Assembly (NCBI GenBank): GCA_005877365.1
Contig: VBPP01000103.1
Location: 1-12,798 of the forward strand
Length of the DNA: 12,798 nucleotides
Origin: Nitrososphaerota archaeon
GTDB lineage: Archaea; Thermoproteota; Nitrososphaeria; Nitrososphaerales; Gagatemarchaeaceae
Direction of reading: 5' to 3'
Below the pieces are notes generated by a model, which saw nothing but the letters and a program-made list of their open reading frames with translations, had not been told where the DNA came from and made no database searches. The translations under genes and the position numbers were made by a program. This document shows, one piece after another, positions 6,913-12,798 of the stretch (position 1 is the first letter of the stretch; each line of letters begins with the position of its first letter).

Positions 6913-6974
6913 CTTAAGTCCCTCGCCGTTAACCGGGCTTGGCTACCTCCGCAAGCCCGCTATTTCTTCGAGCC

Positions 6975-6981
6975 CTTAAAA
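6975..6981 (-). promoter_or_regulatory. TATA-like element for the tRNA-Leu gene
   Basis: The minus strand reads TTTTAAG, centred 26 bases upstream of the first tRNA base (6952), the standard archaeal spacing. It lies only 15 bases past the end of the PolX gene on the same strand, so the tRNA likely has its own promoter. Confidence 0.6.
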
Positions 6982-6995
6982 TCGAATCGTTCCGC

Positions 6996-8687
6996 TTAAG
7001 AGAGAAGCCGCTCGAGCTGTTTGATACCCCGCGTGTTGACAACGTTCTTGGCTTCCAGCCAGCCGCGCCTTCCGACGAGGACTCCATATCCCATGTTGTC
7101 CAACTCGCCAGATGAGTGGGCATCTGAGTCGATCACCAACGGGACCCCCTCCTCCATCGCCCTCTTCGCCCAGTTCTCGTCGAGGTCGAGCCGCTTCGGC
7201 TGGCCGTCAATCTCAAGCATCTTCCCATTCTCCTTCGCTGTCTTGATCACCTTCGGGAGGTCGAGCTGGTGCCCCTCCCTGCTCCCGATCATCCTGTTGG
7301 TGGGGTGGCAGAGGAAGTCCACAGAGGGATGGGATAGAGCATTGACCGCCCTCTCGGTCAGCTTCTCCGGCGGCTGCTTGAACCCCTGATGCAATGACGC
7401 GCCGACGACTTCAAATTCGTCCAGGAACTTTCTCTCGAAATCGAGCGTGCCGTCGTTCCTTATCTCCACCTCGACTCCCTTCAGTATTATGAACGGCGCG
7501 AGCTTCTCGTTCACCTTGTCAATCTCCTTCCACTGCCTCCTGAACCTCTCCTCCGAGAGGCCCCCCGCTATCCTCACCGAGACCGAGTGGTCGGTCATCG
7601 CGATGTATTCGTAGCCCATCTCTTTTGCCGCCTTCCCCATGCTCTCGATTTCTTCGGTGCCGTCGCTCCAGGTGCTGTGCATCTGGACGTCTCCGATGAT
7701 CTCATCACGCCGGACTAGGGTGGGGAGGCTTCCTCTCCTCGCGGCCTCGATCTCGCCTTTGTTTTCCCTGAGCTCGGGTGGGATGTACTGAAGGCCGAGC
7801 TTGGTGAAGACCTCCTCCTCTGTCTCCCCCGCGAGCCTGGTGTTCGACTTAGTCTCGAAGAGGCCGTACTCGTTCAGCTTCCATCCCTTCTCTATCGCCA
7901 GGTTTCGCATCGCCACGTTGTGGTCCTTCGAGCCGGTGAAGTACATCATCGCCGCCCCGTACTCATCCTCCTCGAAGATGCGAACGTCGACCTGGGTTCC
8001 CATCTTCAGCTTCACGCTTACCCGCTTGGGTCCGCTCTCGACGACCTGCTCCAACTCCGGGTACCTCGCGAGCACCTCTCCCGCGGCCTTGTTGGTGGAG
8101 AGTATGTCCAGGTCTCCTATCACGCTCTTCCCTCGCCTCAAGCTGCCGGCCATGCTGACCGAGGTTTTCTGGGCCTCGAAGTACAATGCGAGCTGCTGGT
8201 AGACGCCCTCCGCCTCCGGAAGAAGCATCTTCTTCTCGTAACTCTGCAACTTCGCGATCCCGCTCATGATCGCTGCCTTCACGGACGGGCCGAACTCATT
8301 GTCCAACTTTCCTGTTTCTAGGGCCTTCTTCAGTTCCTCGACGCTGGTGATGCCGTAGTCGTGAGAGAGCGTGAAGGCGGTCCTCGGCCCTACACCCTGA
8401 ACCTTCATCAGGCCCGGGACACCCGGGGGAACCTTCGTCTCAAGCTCCTCCAGGAGGCGCAGCTCCCCCGTCTTGAGGTACTCGTCGATCTTCTTTGCGA
8501 TCCCCTCCCCGACGTACTTGATCTCCTGCAGATTTCCTCTCTTCCACACCTCCTCGATATCCTCCTCCATGTTCCTGATGACATTGGCGGCCCGCCTGTA
8601 AGCGATGACCTTGAACCTGTCCTCCCCGTTCGCTTCTACAAGGACGCCGAGCCTGTCGAGAAGGTCGGCCACCTCCAGGTTCTTCAA
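6996..8687 (-). CDS. polX: Family X DNA polymerase with C-terminal PHP domain (PolX)
   Basis: A 563-residue PolX, the usual length. Residues 1-~150 hold the 8-kDa/HhH region (YVGEGIAKKIDEYL ~58-71; VQGVGPRTA ~96-104). The nucleotidyl-transfer core has AGSLRRG (180-186) and GDLDIL, with metal-binding D192 and D194 and the third Asp, D234, in TQVDVR. The PHP phosphoesterase domain has DVQMHSTWSDG (333-343), AMTDHS (D366, H367), SLHQG (H433), FLCHPTNR (H461) and VIDSDAHS (D522, H524). The first PHP motif reads Q-x-H where many PHP proteins have H-x-H. Related enzymes fill short DNA gaps and remove 3' damage in base-excision repair, in the cytoplasm. The start is TTG 8687, which directly follows an in-frame TGA, so nothing earlier is possible. 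It shares a TATA element with the divergent AsnC-like gene and is probably leaderless. Confidence 0.95.
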   Translation of the reverse strand: MKNLEVADLLDRLGVLVEANGEDRFKVIAYRRAANVIRNMEEDIEEVWKRGNLQEIKYVGEGIAKKIDEYLKTGELRLLEELETKVPPGVPGLMKVQGVGPRTAFTLSHDYGITSVEELKKALETGKLDNEFGPSVKAAIMSGIAKLQSYEKKMLLPEAEGVYQQLALYFEAQKTSVSMAGSLRRGKSVIGDLDILSTNKAAGEVLARYPELEQVVESGPKRVSVKLKMGTQVDVRIFEEDEYGAAMMYFTGSKDHNVAMRNLAIEKGWKLNEYGLFETKSNTRLAGETEEEVFTKLGLQYIPPELRENKGEIEAARRGSLPTLVRRDEIIGDVQMHSTWSDGTEEIESMGKAAKEMGYEYIAMTDHSVSVRIAGGLSEERFRRQWKEIDKVNEKLAPFIILKGVEVEIRNDGTLDFERKFLDEFEVVGASLHQGFKQPPEKLTERAVNALSHPSVDFLCHPTNRMIGSREGHQLDLPKVIKTAKENGKMLEIDGQPKRLDLDENWAKRAMEEGVPLVIDSDAHSSGELDNMGYGVLVGRRGWLEAKNVVNTRGIKQLERLLS

Positions 8688-8711
8688 TCATCGTGCGATG
8701 CTTCGGCGAGA

Positions 8712-8720
8712 CTTTAAAAA
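8712..8720. promoter_or_regulatory. Shared bidirectional TATA element, polX / AsnC-like gene
   Basis: CTTTAAAAA, with the palindromic core TTTAAA at 8713-8718, is the only AT-rich element in the 58-base gap. Its centre is ~28 bases from the polX TTG (8687, minus) and ~30 from the ATG at 8746 (plus), so one site can serve both directions and give essentially leaderless messages. Confidence 0.6.
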
Positions 8721-8745
8721 CAGTGCCCGGTCCGCGGGAGCAATT

Positions 8746-9021
8746 ATGTCGGCTCAGAGAAAGCAGAAGGCCTTCGTCCTCCTCAAGGTCGAGCCCGGGC
8801 ACGAGCGCGACGTGATGAACAACCTCATGGAGCTCGACGAGGTGAGGGAAGTTCACATAATTCCTGGCGAGTGGGACATCATCGCCGTCGTCGAGGCTGA
8901 GAAGGGTATCGTCGTCTCGAGCGACGAGAGAGTCTACGACATCGTCCTAGACAAGATCGAGAAGACGAAGCACGTCCAGGACACCAACACTATGGTCTCG
9001 CACTTCTCGAAGTCCAAGTGA
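8746..9021 (+). CDS. Stand-alone AsnC/Lrp-type ligand-binding domain (RAM/SIVD)
   Basis: A 91-residue protein consisting only of the effector-binding/oligomerisation domain of AsnC/Lrp regulators: AFVLLKVEPGHERDVMNNLMELDEVREVHIIPGEWDIIAVVEA is the beta-alpha-beta pattern with the characteristic GEWDI turn (usually G.yDi). There is no helix-turn-helix, so it does not bind DNA alone; such one-domain proteins are thought to sense amino acids and act by joining full-length Lrp proteins. ATG 8746 is chosen: the domain begins a few residues later and the TATA lies ~30 bases upstream. A longer frame (from 8605) would run over polX and has no domain support. Its stop is three bases from that of the convergent M24 peptidase. 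The amino-acid genes next door make an amino-acid ligand attractive, as inference. Confidence 0.88.
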   Translation: MSAQRKQKAFVLLKVEPGHERDVMNNLMELDEVREVHIIPGEWDIIAVVEAEKGIVVSSDERVYDIVLDKIEKTKHVQDTNTMVSHFSKSK

Positions 9022-9024
9022 CAG

Positions 9025-10125
9025 CTACCTCCACCAGCCGTATTCCTTCGGCAGGTCCGTGGTGACCTCGTTCCCTCTCGTGGTCGTCACCACGTTATCC
9101 TCTATCCTCACCCCCTGCTTCCCGGGAAGGTAGATCCCCGGCTCCACGGTGAAGACCATGGAAGGCAGGAGCCTCTCGCGCCCTCCCGCGACGATGTAAG
9201 GGGCCTCGTGCACCTCCAGCCCCAGGCCGTGTCCCGTCCTGTGAATGAAATATTTGTCGAGCTTCTGCCTCCTGAGGCTCTCCCTCGCCGCCTCGTCGAC
9301 AGCTCCGACCGTCGTCCCGCTTCTCGAGGTCCTTATCGCGCTCTCCTCGGCCTGCAGGACCTTCCCGTAGAGGTCCTCGAAGTCGCTGTCTGTCCCCAGC
9401 ATGAACGTCCGTGTGATGTCCGCATAATAGCCGGAGTAGGTGGACGACACGTCGATCACGATGCTCTCGCCCCTCCTGATCTTCCTTGAAGAGGGGAGCC
9501 AGTGGGGGTTCGCCGAATTCGGGCCCGACTGGACGAGGAGGTCCTCCACCCCCTCACCCCCGTTGGAGTAGATCTCGTCCGAAATTTTCCTCCCCAGGCC
9601 CCGTTCCGTCATCCCCTCACGGAGCATATGGGGAATCTCCAGGAAAGACTGGCTCAGAATGGAGGCCGACTTCCTGATGAGCGCGAGTTCTGCTTGGTCC
9701 TTCAACTCCCTGAGGCCTTGCAGTATGGGTTCCCCATTCTCGAATTTCGGGCTTGCGTACCGCATGAGGTGGTGGAGGAACAAGTAGGGCACCCTCCCCT
9801 CCACCCCCCAGCTTCCGCTCACCTGAATCTCCCTCACGAGCTTCTCGAAAGACTCTCCGGGTCCCTCGTTATCCGTCCACTCGTGGATTCTCATCTCGAG
9901 AGGGCAGTCCCTGTATGGCCCTGCCTCCAAGGAGGGGGAGACCATGTTCGGGTCTCCGTCTCGTGGGACGAAGAGCAGGAAAGGTCTCTCAAGCAGCAAC
10001 GAGTTTACTCCTGTGTAGTACCTGAGGTTGGGCCCGGGAACCATCATCACCCCGTCCAGTCCCTCCTCTCGAATCTTCCGCCTTAGCTTCTCGAGCCTGC
10101 GGGCTTCACTCGACTCCTTCTTCAC
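9025..10125 (-). CDS. M24 metallopeptidase, Xaa-Pro aminopeptidase/dipeptidase type
   Basis: 366 residues from GTG 10125: an N-terminal creatinase-like domain (GVMMVPGPNLRYYTGVNS, ~25-42) followed by a pita-bread M24 domain. All five expected metal ligands are present: D225 (IVIDVSSTYSGYYAD), D236, H299 (HRTGHGLG), E328 (FTVEPGIY) and E342 (VRIEDNVV). H295 and the HE pair in EVHEAPY also fit. It would cleave peptide bonds before proline in the cytoplasm, with two divalent ions. The reading frame stays open for 57 more codons to 10296, but that stretch overlaps the divergent proline dehydrogenase and has no domain character. GTG 10125 sits ~26 bases from a TATA element. A GGAGGT immediately before the GTG is too close for normal Shine-Dalgarno use. 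Release of proline beside a divergent proline dehydrogenase gene is a sensible pairing. Aminopeptidase versus dipeptidase cannot be decided. Confidence 0.92.
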   Translation of the reverse strand: MKKESSEARRLEKLRRKIREEGLDGVMMVPGPNLRYYTGVNSLLLERPFLLFVPRDGDPNMVSPSLEAGPYRDCPLEMRIHEWTDNEGPGESFEKLVREIQVSGSWGVEGRVPYLFLHHLMRYASPKFENGEPILQGLRELKDQAELALIRKSASILSQSFLEIPHMLREGMTERGLGRKISDEIYSNGGEGVEDLLVQSGPNSANPHWLPSSRKIRRGESIVIDVSSTYSGYYADITRTFMLGTDSDFEDLYGKVLQAEESAIRTSRSGTTVGAVDEAARESLRRQKLDKYFIHRTGHGLGLEVHEAPYIVAGGRERLLPSMVFTVEPGIYLPGKQGVRIEDNVVTTTRGNEVTTDLPKEYGWWR

Positions 10126-10147
10126 ACCTCCTGTTGTCTCGCTACCG

Positions 10148-10154
10148 TTAATAT
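10148..10154. promoter_or_regulatory. Shared bidirectional TATA element, M24 peptidase / proline dehydrogenase
   Basis: TTAATAT (ATATTAA on the minus strand) is the only AT-rich element in the 52-base gap. Its centre, 10151, is 26 bases from the minus GTG (10125) and 27 from the plus ATG (10178), almost exactly midway. Both messages would be leaderless. Confidence 0.6.
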
Positions 10155-10177
10155 GTGCTTTTGGCGTCACAGCGGGT

Positions 10178-11020
10178 ATGCTCTGGGAGGGGATTCTCCT
10201 CCGACTGGCGAAGCGCTGGATCTCCGGGACCGATGCCGAGTCCGCGATAAAGGACGCTTGGGCGGCAAACAAGAGGGGGATGTCGGCAGTGATCAACTAC
10301 CTCGGCGAAGACGTCACAGACCAATCGGTCGCGGAGGCGCACCTGCAGGAGTACCTGAGGATGCAGCGGGCTATCAGCGAGAACGGGATAAACGGGTGCG
10401 TCTCGGTGAAGCTCACTCAGTTCGGTCTCGGCGCCGACGATGCTCGGTGCGAGGAACGACTCCTGAGGGCAGCCAGCCACGCCTCCGGTCTGAGGCAGCT
10501 GCTCTGGATTGACATGGAAAACTCTCCATTCCTCGAGAGGACCCTGGAGATCTACCTGAGGACGAGGGAGAGATTCGAGAACGTCGGCCTAGCGTTACAG
10601 GCCTACCTGAGGCGCAGCGAGGGCGACCTTACGAGGTTGATCGACAAGGGGGCGAGGATACGCCTGGTAAAGGGGGCTTACAGGGAGCCGCACAGCCTCG
10701 TCTTCCCCACCCGGGGGGAAGTCACGAAGAACTACTCGAAGCTGATGGGCATCCTGTTCGAGCGGGCCGATAACTTCGCCATCGGGACCCATGATTCGAG
10801 GATGATCAATGAGGCGAAGAGGCTCTCGGAGTCTCGTCACGCCAACTTTGAGTTCGAGATGCTGAAGGGCGTGAGGGACGAACTCAAGGATGAGCTCGTG
10901 AGCTCGGGGTATAGCGTGGGGGAGTACCTCCCCTACGGCGCTGAGTGGTACCGCTACTCCAGGAGGCGAATAAGCGAACACCCGCGCAACATCCTTCTAC
11001 TCATCAGGTCGCTCTTCTGA
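10178..11020 (+). CDS. putA: Proline dehydrogenase, monofunctional
   Basis: 280 residues with the PRODH TIM-barrel. It oxidises L-proline to 1-pyrroline-5-carboxylate using FAD and passes electrons to quinone at the membrane. Motifs in order: GEDVTDQ (43-49), CVSVKLTQFG (74-83), WIDMENS (110-116), LALQAYLRRS (138-147), RIRLVKGAYREP (160-171), FAIGTHDS (200-207), FEFEMLKGVR (224-233) and the C-terminal substrate-binding arginines in YRYSRRRISEHP (258-269). ATG 10178 is chosen because the family's N-terminal helices begin just after it and a TATA lies 27 bases upstream; an earlier in-frame ATG (10028) would run over the divergent peptidase. No P5C dehydrogenase is in view. The last 24 bases overlap the end of the convergent hyuB. 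The symbol is used in the sense of monofunctional PutA/PRODH. Confidence 0.94.
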   Translation: MLWEGILLRLAKRWISGTDAESAIKDAWAANKRGMSAVINYLGEDVTDQSVAEAHLQEYLRMQRAISENGINGCVSVKLTQFGLGADDARCEERLLRAASHASGLRQLLWIDMENSPFLERTLEIYLRTRERFENVGLALQAYLRRSEGDLTRLIDKGARIRLVKGAYREPHSLVFPTRGEVTKNYSKLMGILFERADNFAIGTHDSRMINEAKRLSESRHANFEFEMLKGVRDELKDELVSSGYSVGEYLPYGAEWYRYSRRRISEHPRNILLLIRSLF

Positions 11021-12793
11021 GGCGAGGCGTATCAGAAGCTCGGGCTTCGCGCGTGCCTGATGAGCTTGCAGCGTCCCTCGCAGGTAGCCGGTCGCCTTCT
11101 GGTCTACCTCCATGTTCGAGTCGATGACAACCCCGTAGTCCTCCTTCGCTCGGTCAGCGGTGATGTAGCCGTTTATGACGTCGGAGAGGACTCGCGAGCT
11201 CTCCCTCTTTAGGGGGTCGCCGTACCCGCCCCCTCCACCCGTCTTGAGCCTGATCAAATCCCACTTGCCGAGGGGGACAGCTGCGATCTTCCTTACCTTC
11301 AGGGGTTCCTTCCTCTCCCTCTGGACGATGAAGTAATTGGGGGTGCCCCTGCTCCCCCCGTTCATCCCCCAGCACGGGAAGAGCGACCTTCCGAAGGAGG
11401 CGGTGAAGGTCGCGTTGGAGTTGTTTATCCTGTAGTCCTTGACGAGGCCGAACCCTCCCCTGAACTCTCCCTTTCCGCATCCGTCCTCGGTGTTCAAGGA
11501 GTACTGCTCCACCAGGATGGGGTGCCTCACCTCTATCACCTCGTTCGACATGATGTACGTCTCTCCGTCGCCGGAGCAGACGAGCCCGCTCTCGCCATCC
11601 TTCCCCGAGGCTCCTCCCCAGCCGCCCGCCTGAGGCTCTACGATGGCGAATGGCTCGGTCGTCCTGTCGTCCACACCCCCTACGATCGTGGCGCAGACGC
11701 TGAGGAAGTGACCCGCCGATAGCCTCTCGGGTATGTGAGGGGCCAACGCCTTCCAAACTAGGTCGGTGACGAAGGCCATCGACTCCCAGTAGGTGGAGGT
11801 GGGAGCGGGCGGCACGGGGTCGAAGATCGTGCCGGGTGTCGTCAGGACCTTGAGAGGGCGGAAGCTGCCGTCGCTGGCGGGGCCGTGGGGGTCTGTCACG
11901 GCCTTCAGGATTGTCCTCGCTGAGGAGATGGTGGCGCACCAGGGCGAGTTTATCGAGCCCTTGGCCTGCTTCCCCGACGCTCGCAGGTCTATGACAAACT
12001 CGTCGTCGGTGATCTTCACTGTCGCCTTCACCGGGACCGGGGTATCCGTTATCCCGTCGTCGTCGACGGTATCGCTCGCCTCGAAGGTCCCGTGGGGGAG
12101 TTCCTTCAGCTTCAGCCTGGTCAGCTTCTCCCCCTTCGTCATTATTCGGGTGATCGCGTCGAGGACAAGCCCGACCCCATGCTTGTTGCAGAGCTCCTCA
12201 ATCCTCCGAGCGGCCACCCTTAACGCGGCGGCGTGAGCCTCCATATCCCCGAGGGTCATCACGGGTGTCCTCACGTTTGCCCTGATCATCTCCACCATCG
12301 CCCCCACAACCTTCCCAGCCTCGAAGAGCTTGATCGGGGGGAAGATCATCCCTTCCTGGTATATCTCGGTCGAGTCGGAGGTCCAGCTCCCAAGGTGCAT
12401 CCCGCCCAGCTCGCTCCAGTGGCCCTTGATCGTCGAGAATCCCACGAGCCTCCTCTTGACGAAGACCGGCATCACCAGGGTGACGTCGTTGAGGTGCGTC
12501 CCGCTCGTGTAGGGAACGTTCGTGATACAGATATCGCCCGGGACAAACCCGTCCTCTCCGAACTTCCTGATGCAGTCCTGCGTGGCGAGGTCGAGCGTCC
12601 CGAGGAACCCGGGGACTCCGTTCGCCTGTGCCACAAGCCTGCCGCGAGCGTCAGTGACGCCGGCGGCATAGTCGAGTACCTCGTAGATCACAGGGCTCTT
12701 GCTCGTCCTCCCGAATGCAACGAACGACTCCTCCGCTGCCGCGATGAGGCTGCTCTCGATTATGTCCAGAGTGAACTCGTCTATCCTGGCCAT
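10997..12793 (-). CDS. hyuB: Hydantoinase B / 5-oxoprolinase beta subunit (HyuB family)
   Basis: 598 residues, a full-length HyuB from ATG 12793. Typical segments: MARIDEFTLDIIESSLIAAAEE at the start (read in two parts), SGTHLNDVTLVMPVF, KGHWSELGGMHLGSW, the central SINSPWCAT, PERLSAGHF, GGWGGASGKDGES, EFRGGFGLV and the near-terminal TGGGGGYGDP. HyuB pairs with HyuA to hydrolyse cyclic imides/lactams with ATP (5-oxoproline to glutamate, or hydantoins to N-carbamoyl amino acids); acetone-carboxylase-like relatives exist too, so the substrate is undecided. HyuA is not visible and, given the strand, would be expected beyond the right edge. The gene starts five bases from the window end, so its promoter is out of view. 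Its stop lies inside the end of the convergent proline dehydrogenase gene. With GGT and proline dehydrogenase nearby, 5-oxoproline is a reasonable guess. Confidence 0.93.
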   Translation of the reverse strand: MARIDEFTLDIIESSLIAAAEESFVAFGRTSKSPVIYEVLDYAAGVTDARGRLVAQANGVPGFLGTLDLATQDCIRKFGEDGFVPGDICITNVPYTSGTHLNDVTLVMPVFVKRRLVGFSTIKGHWSELGGMHLGSWTSDSTEIYQEGMIFPPIKLFEAGKVVGAMVEMIRANVRTPVMTLGDMEAHAAALRVAARRIEELCNKHGVGLVLDAITRIMTKGEKLTRLKLKELPHGTFEASDTVDDDGITDTPVPVKATVKITDDEFVIDLRASGKQAKGSINSPWCATISSARTILKAVTDPHGPASDGSFRPLKVLTTPGTIFDPVPPAPTSTYWESMAFVTDLVWKALAPHIPERLSAGHFLSVCATIVGGVDDRTTEPFAIVEPQAGGWGGASGKDGESGLVCSGDGETYIMSNEVIEVRHPILVEQYSLNTEDGCGKGEFRGGFGLVKDYRINNSNATFTASFGRSLFPCWGMNGGSRGTPNYFIVQRERKEPLKVRKIAAVPLGKWDLIRLKTGGGGGYGDPLKRESSRVLSDVINGYITADRAKEDYGVVIDSNMEVDQKATGYLRGTLQAHQARAKPELLIRLASEERPDE

Positions 12794-12798
12794 TACCT

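Larger units (their letters stand above)
6819..6952 (-). tRNA. tRNA-Leu(UAA) with two introns
   Basis: On the minus strand GCGGAGG at the 5' end pairs with CCTCCGC before discriminator A (6819); CCA is not encoded. The D stem is GCC/GGC, the T arm GTGGG-TTCGAAT-CCCAC, and the anticodon stem AGGGA/TCCCT encloses CTTAAGA, with anticodon TAA at 6914-6916. The long variable arm identifies class II, and A73 fits leucine. The exons are 6913-6952, 6873-6886 and 6819-6849, giving an 85-base mature tRNA, the usual length. A TATA-like TTTTAAG lies 26 bases upstream. The introns are listed separately. Without both removed, neither the anticodon loop nor the variable arm has normal length, and the spliced variable arm TCCCTTAGGGGTTC closely matches the archaeal tRNA-Leu norm. 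Confidence 0.93.

Noticed and set aside
6740..6979. Open frame on the plus strand with RVGFEPTNPSSS
   Set aside because: It is the antisense reading of the tRNA T-arm, a well-known false protein motif; the tRNA explains the sequence.
8605..8745. Upstream extension of the AsnC-like gene from ATG 8605
   Set aside because: Lies antisense to polX and over the promoter; Ser/Arg-rich and unlike the family.
10126..10296. 57-residue N-terminal extension of the M24 peptidase
   Set aside because: Overlaps the divergent proline dehydrogenase and the shared TATA; it has no domain-like character.
11154..11939. 261-residue minus-strand frame inside hyuB
   Set aside because: Low-complexity Arg-rich shadow in a G+C-rich gene; hyuB motifs lie in the other frame.
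1..12798. CRISPR array, IS element or rRNA
   Set aside because: No regularly spaced repeats, transposase motifs or rRNA-like sequence were seen.

Overview
The window looks archaeal. Several genes start with TTG or GTG. Several start codons lie about 25-30 bases downstream of a TATA-like element with no room for a leader, which is the leaderless pattern common in archaea. The one tRNA gene is split by two short bulge-helix-bulge introns and does not encode CCA. Family content (stand-alone AsnC/Lrp ligand-binding domain, MNT/HEPN pair, PolX with PHP domain, HyuB) also fits. A two-intron tRNA plus amino-acid catabolism suggests a TACK archaeon, perhaps a terrestrial heterotrophic Nitrososphaeria-like lineage. 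That placement is inference only.

Layout. 1-3652: the end of a FluG-type amidohydrolase (+), converging on a gamma-glutamyltransferase (-), which diverges from an APC amino-acid permease (+). 3653-6818: an accessory stretch with a possible 54-residue ORF (-), an orphan nucleotidyltransferase (+), a broken ICC-like phosphoesterase (-), and a HEPN/MNT toxin-antitoxin pair (-) whose HEPN gene carries an apparent +1 frameshift. The MNT gene is visibly richer in A+T than its surroundings. 6819-6952: tRNA-Leu(UAA) (-) with two introns. 6996-9021: PolX (-) diverging from a one-domain AsnC/Lrp regulator (+). 9025-12793: an M24 Xaa-Pro peptidase (-) diverging from proline dehydrogenase (+), whose 3' end overlaps hydantoinase/oxoprolinase subunit B (-).

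How the genes work together. The metabolic genes share a theme of freeing and oxidising amino acids toward glutamate: the permease imports, GGT cleaves gamma-glutamyl bonds, the M24 peptidase releases proline, proline dehydrogenase oxidises it, and HyuB may open 5-oxoproline. This is inference from families, not proof of a pathway.

Most notable observations: the doubly interrupted tRNA-Leu with a variable-arm intron; two divergent gene pairs that each appear to share one near-palindromic TATA element about equally spaced from both starts; the HEPN frameshift; the phosphoesterase that lost about 25 residues and its reading frame just before its last metal-binding motif; and an inverted repeat upstream of the winged-helix/MNT antitoxin gene that may be its operator.
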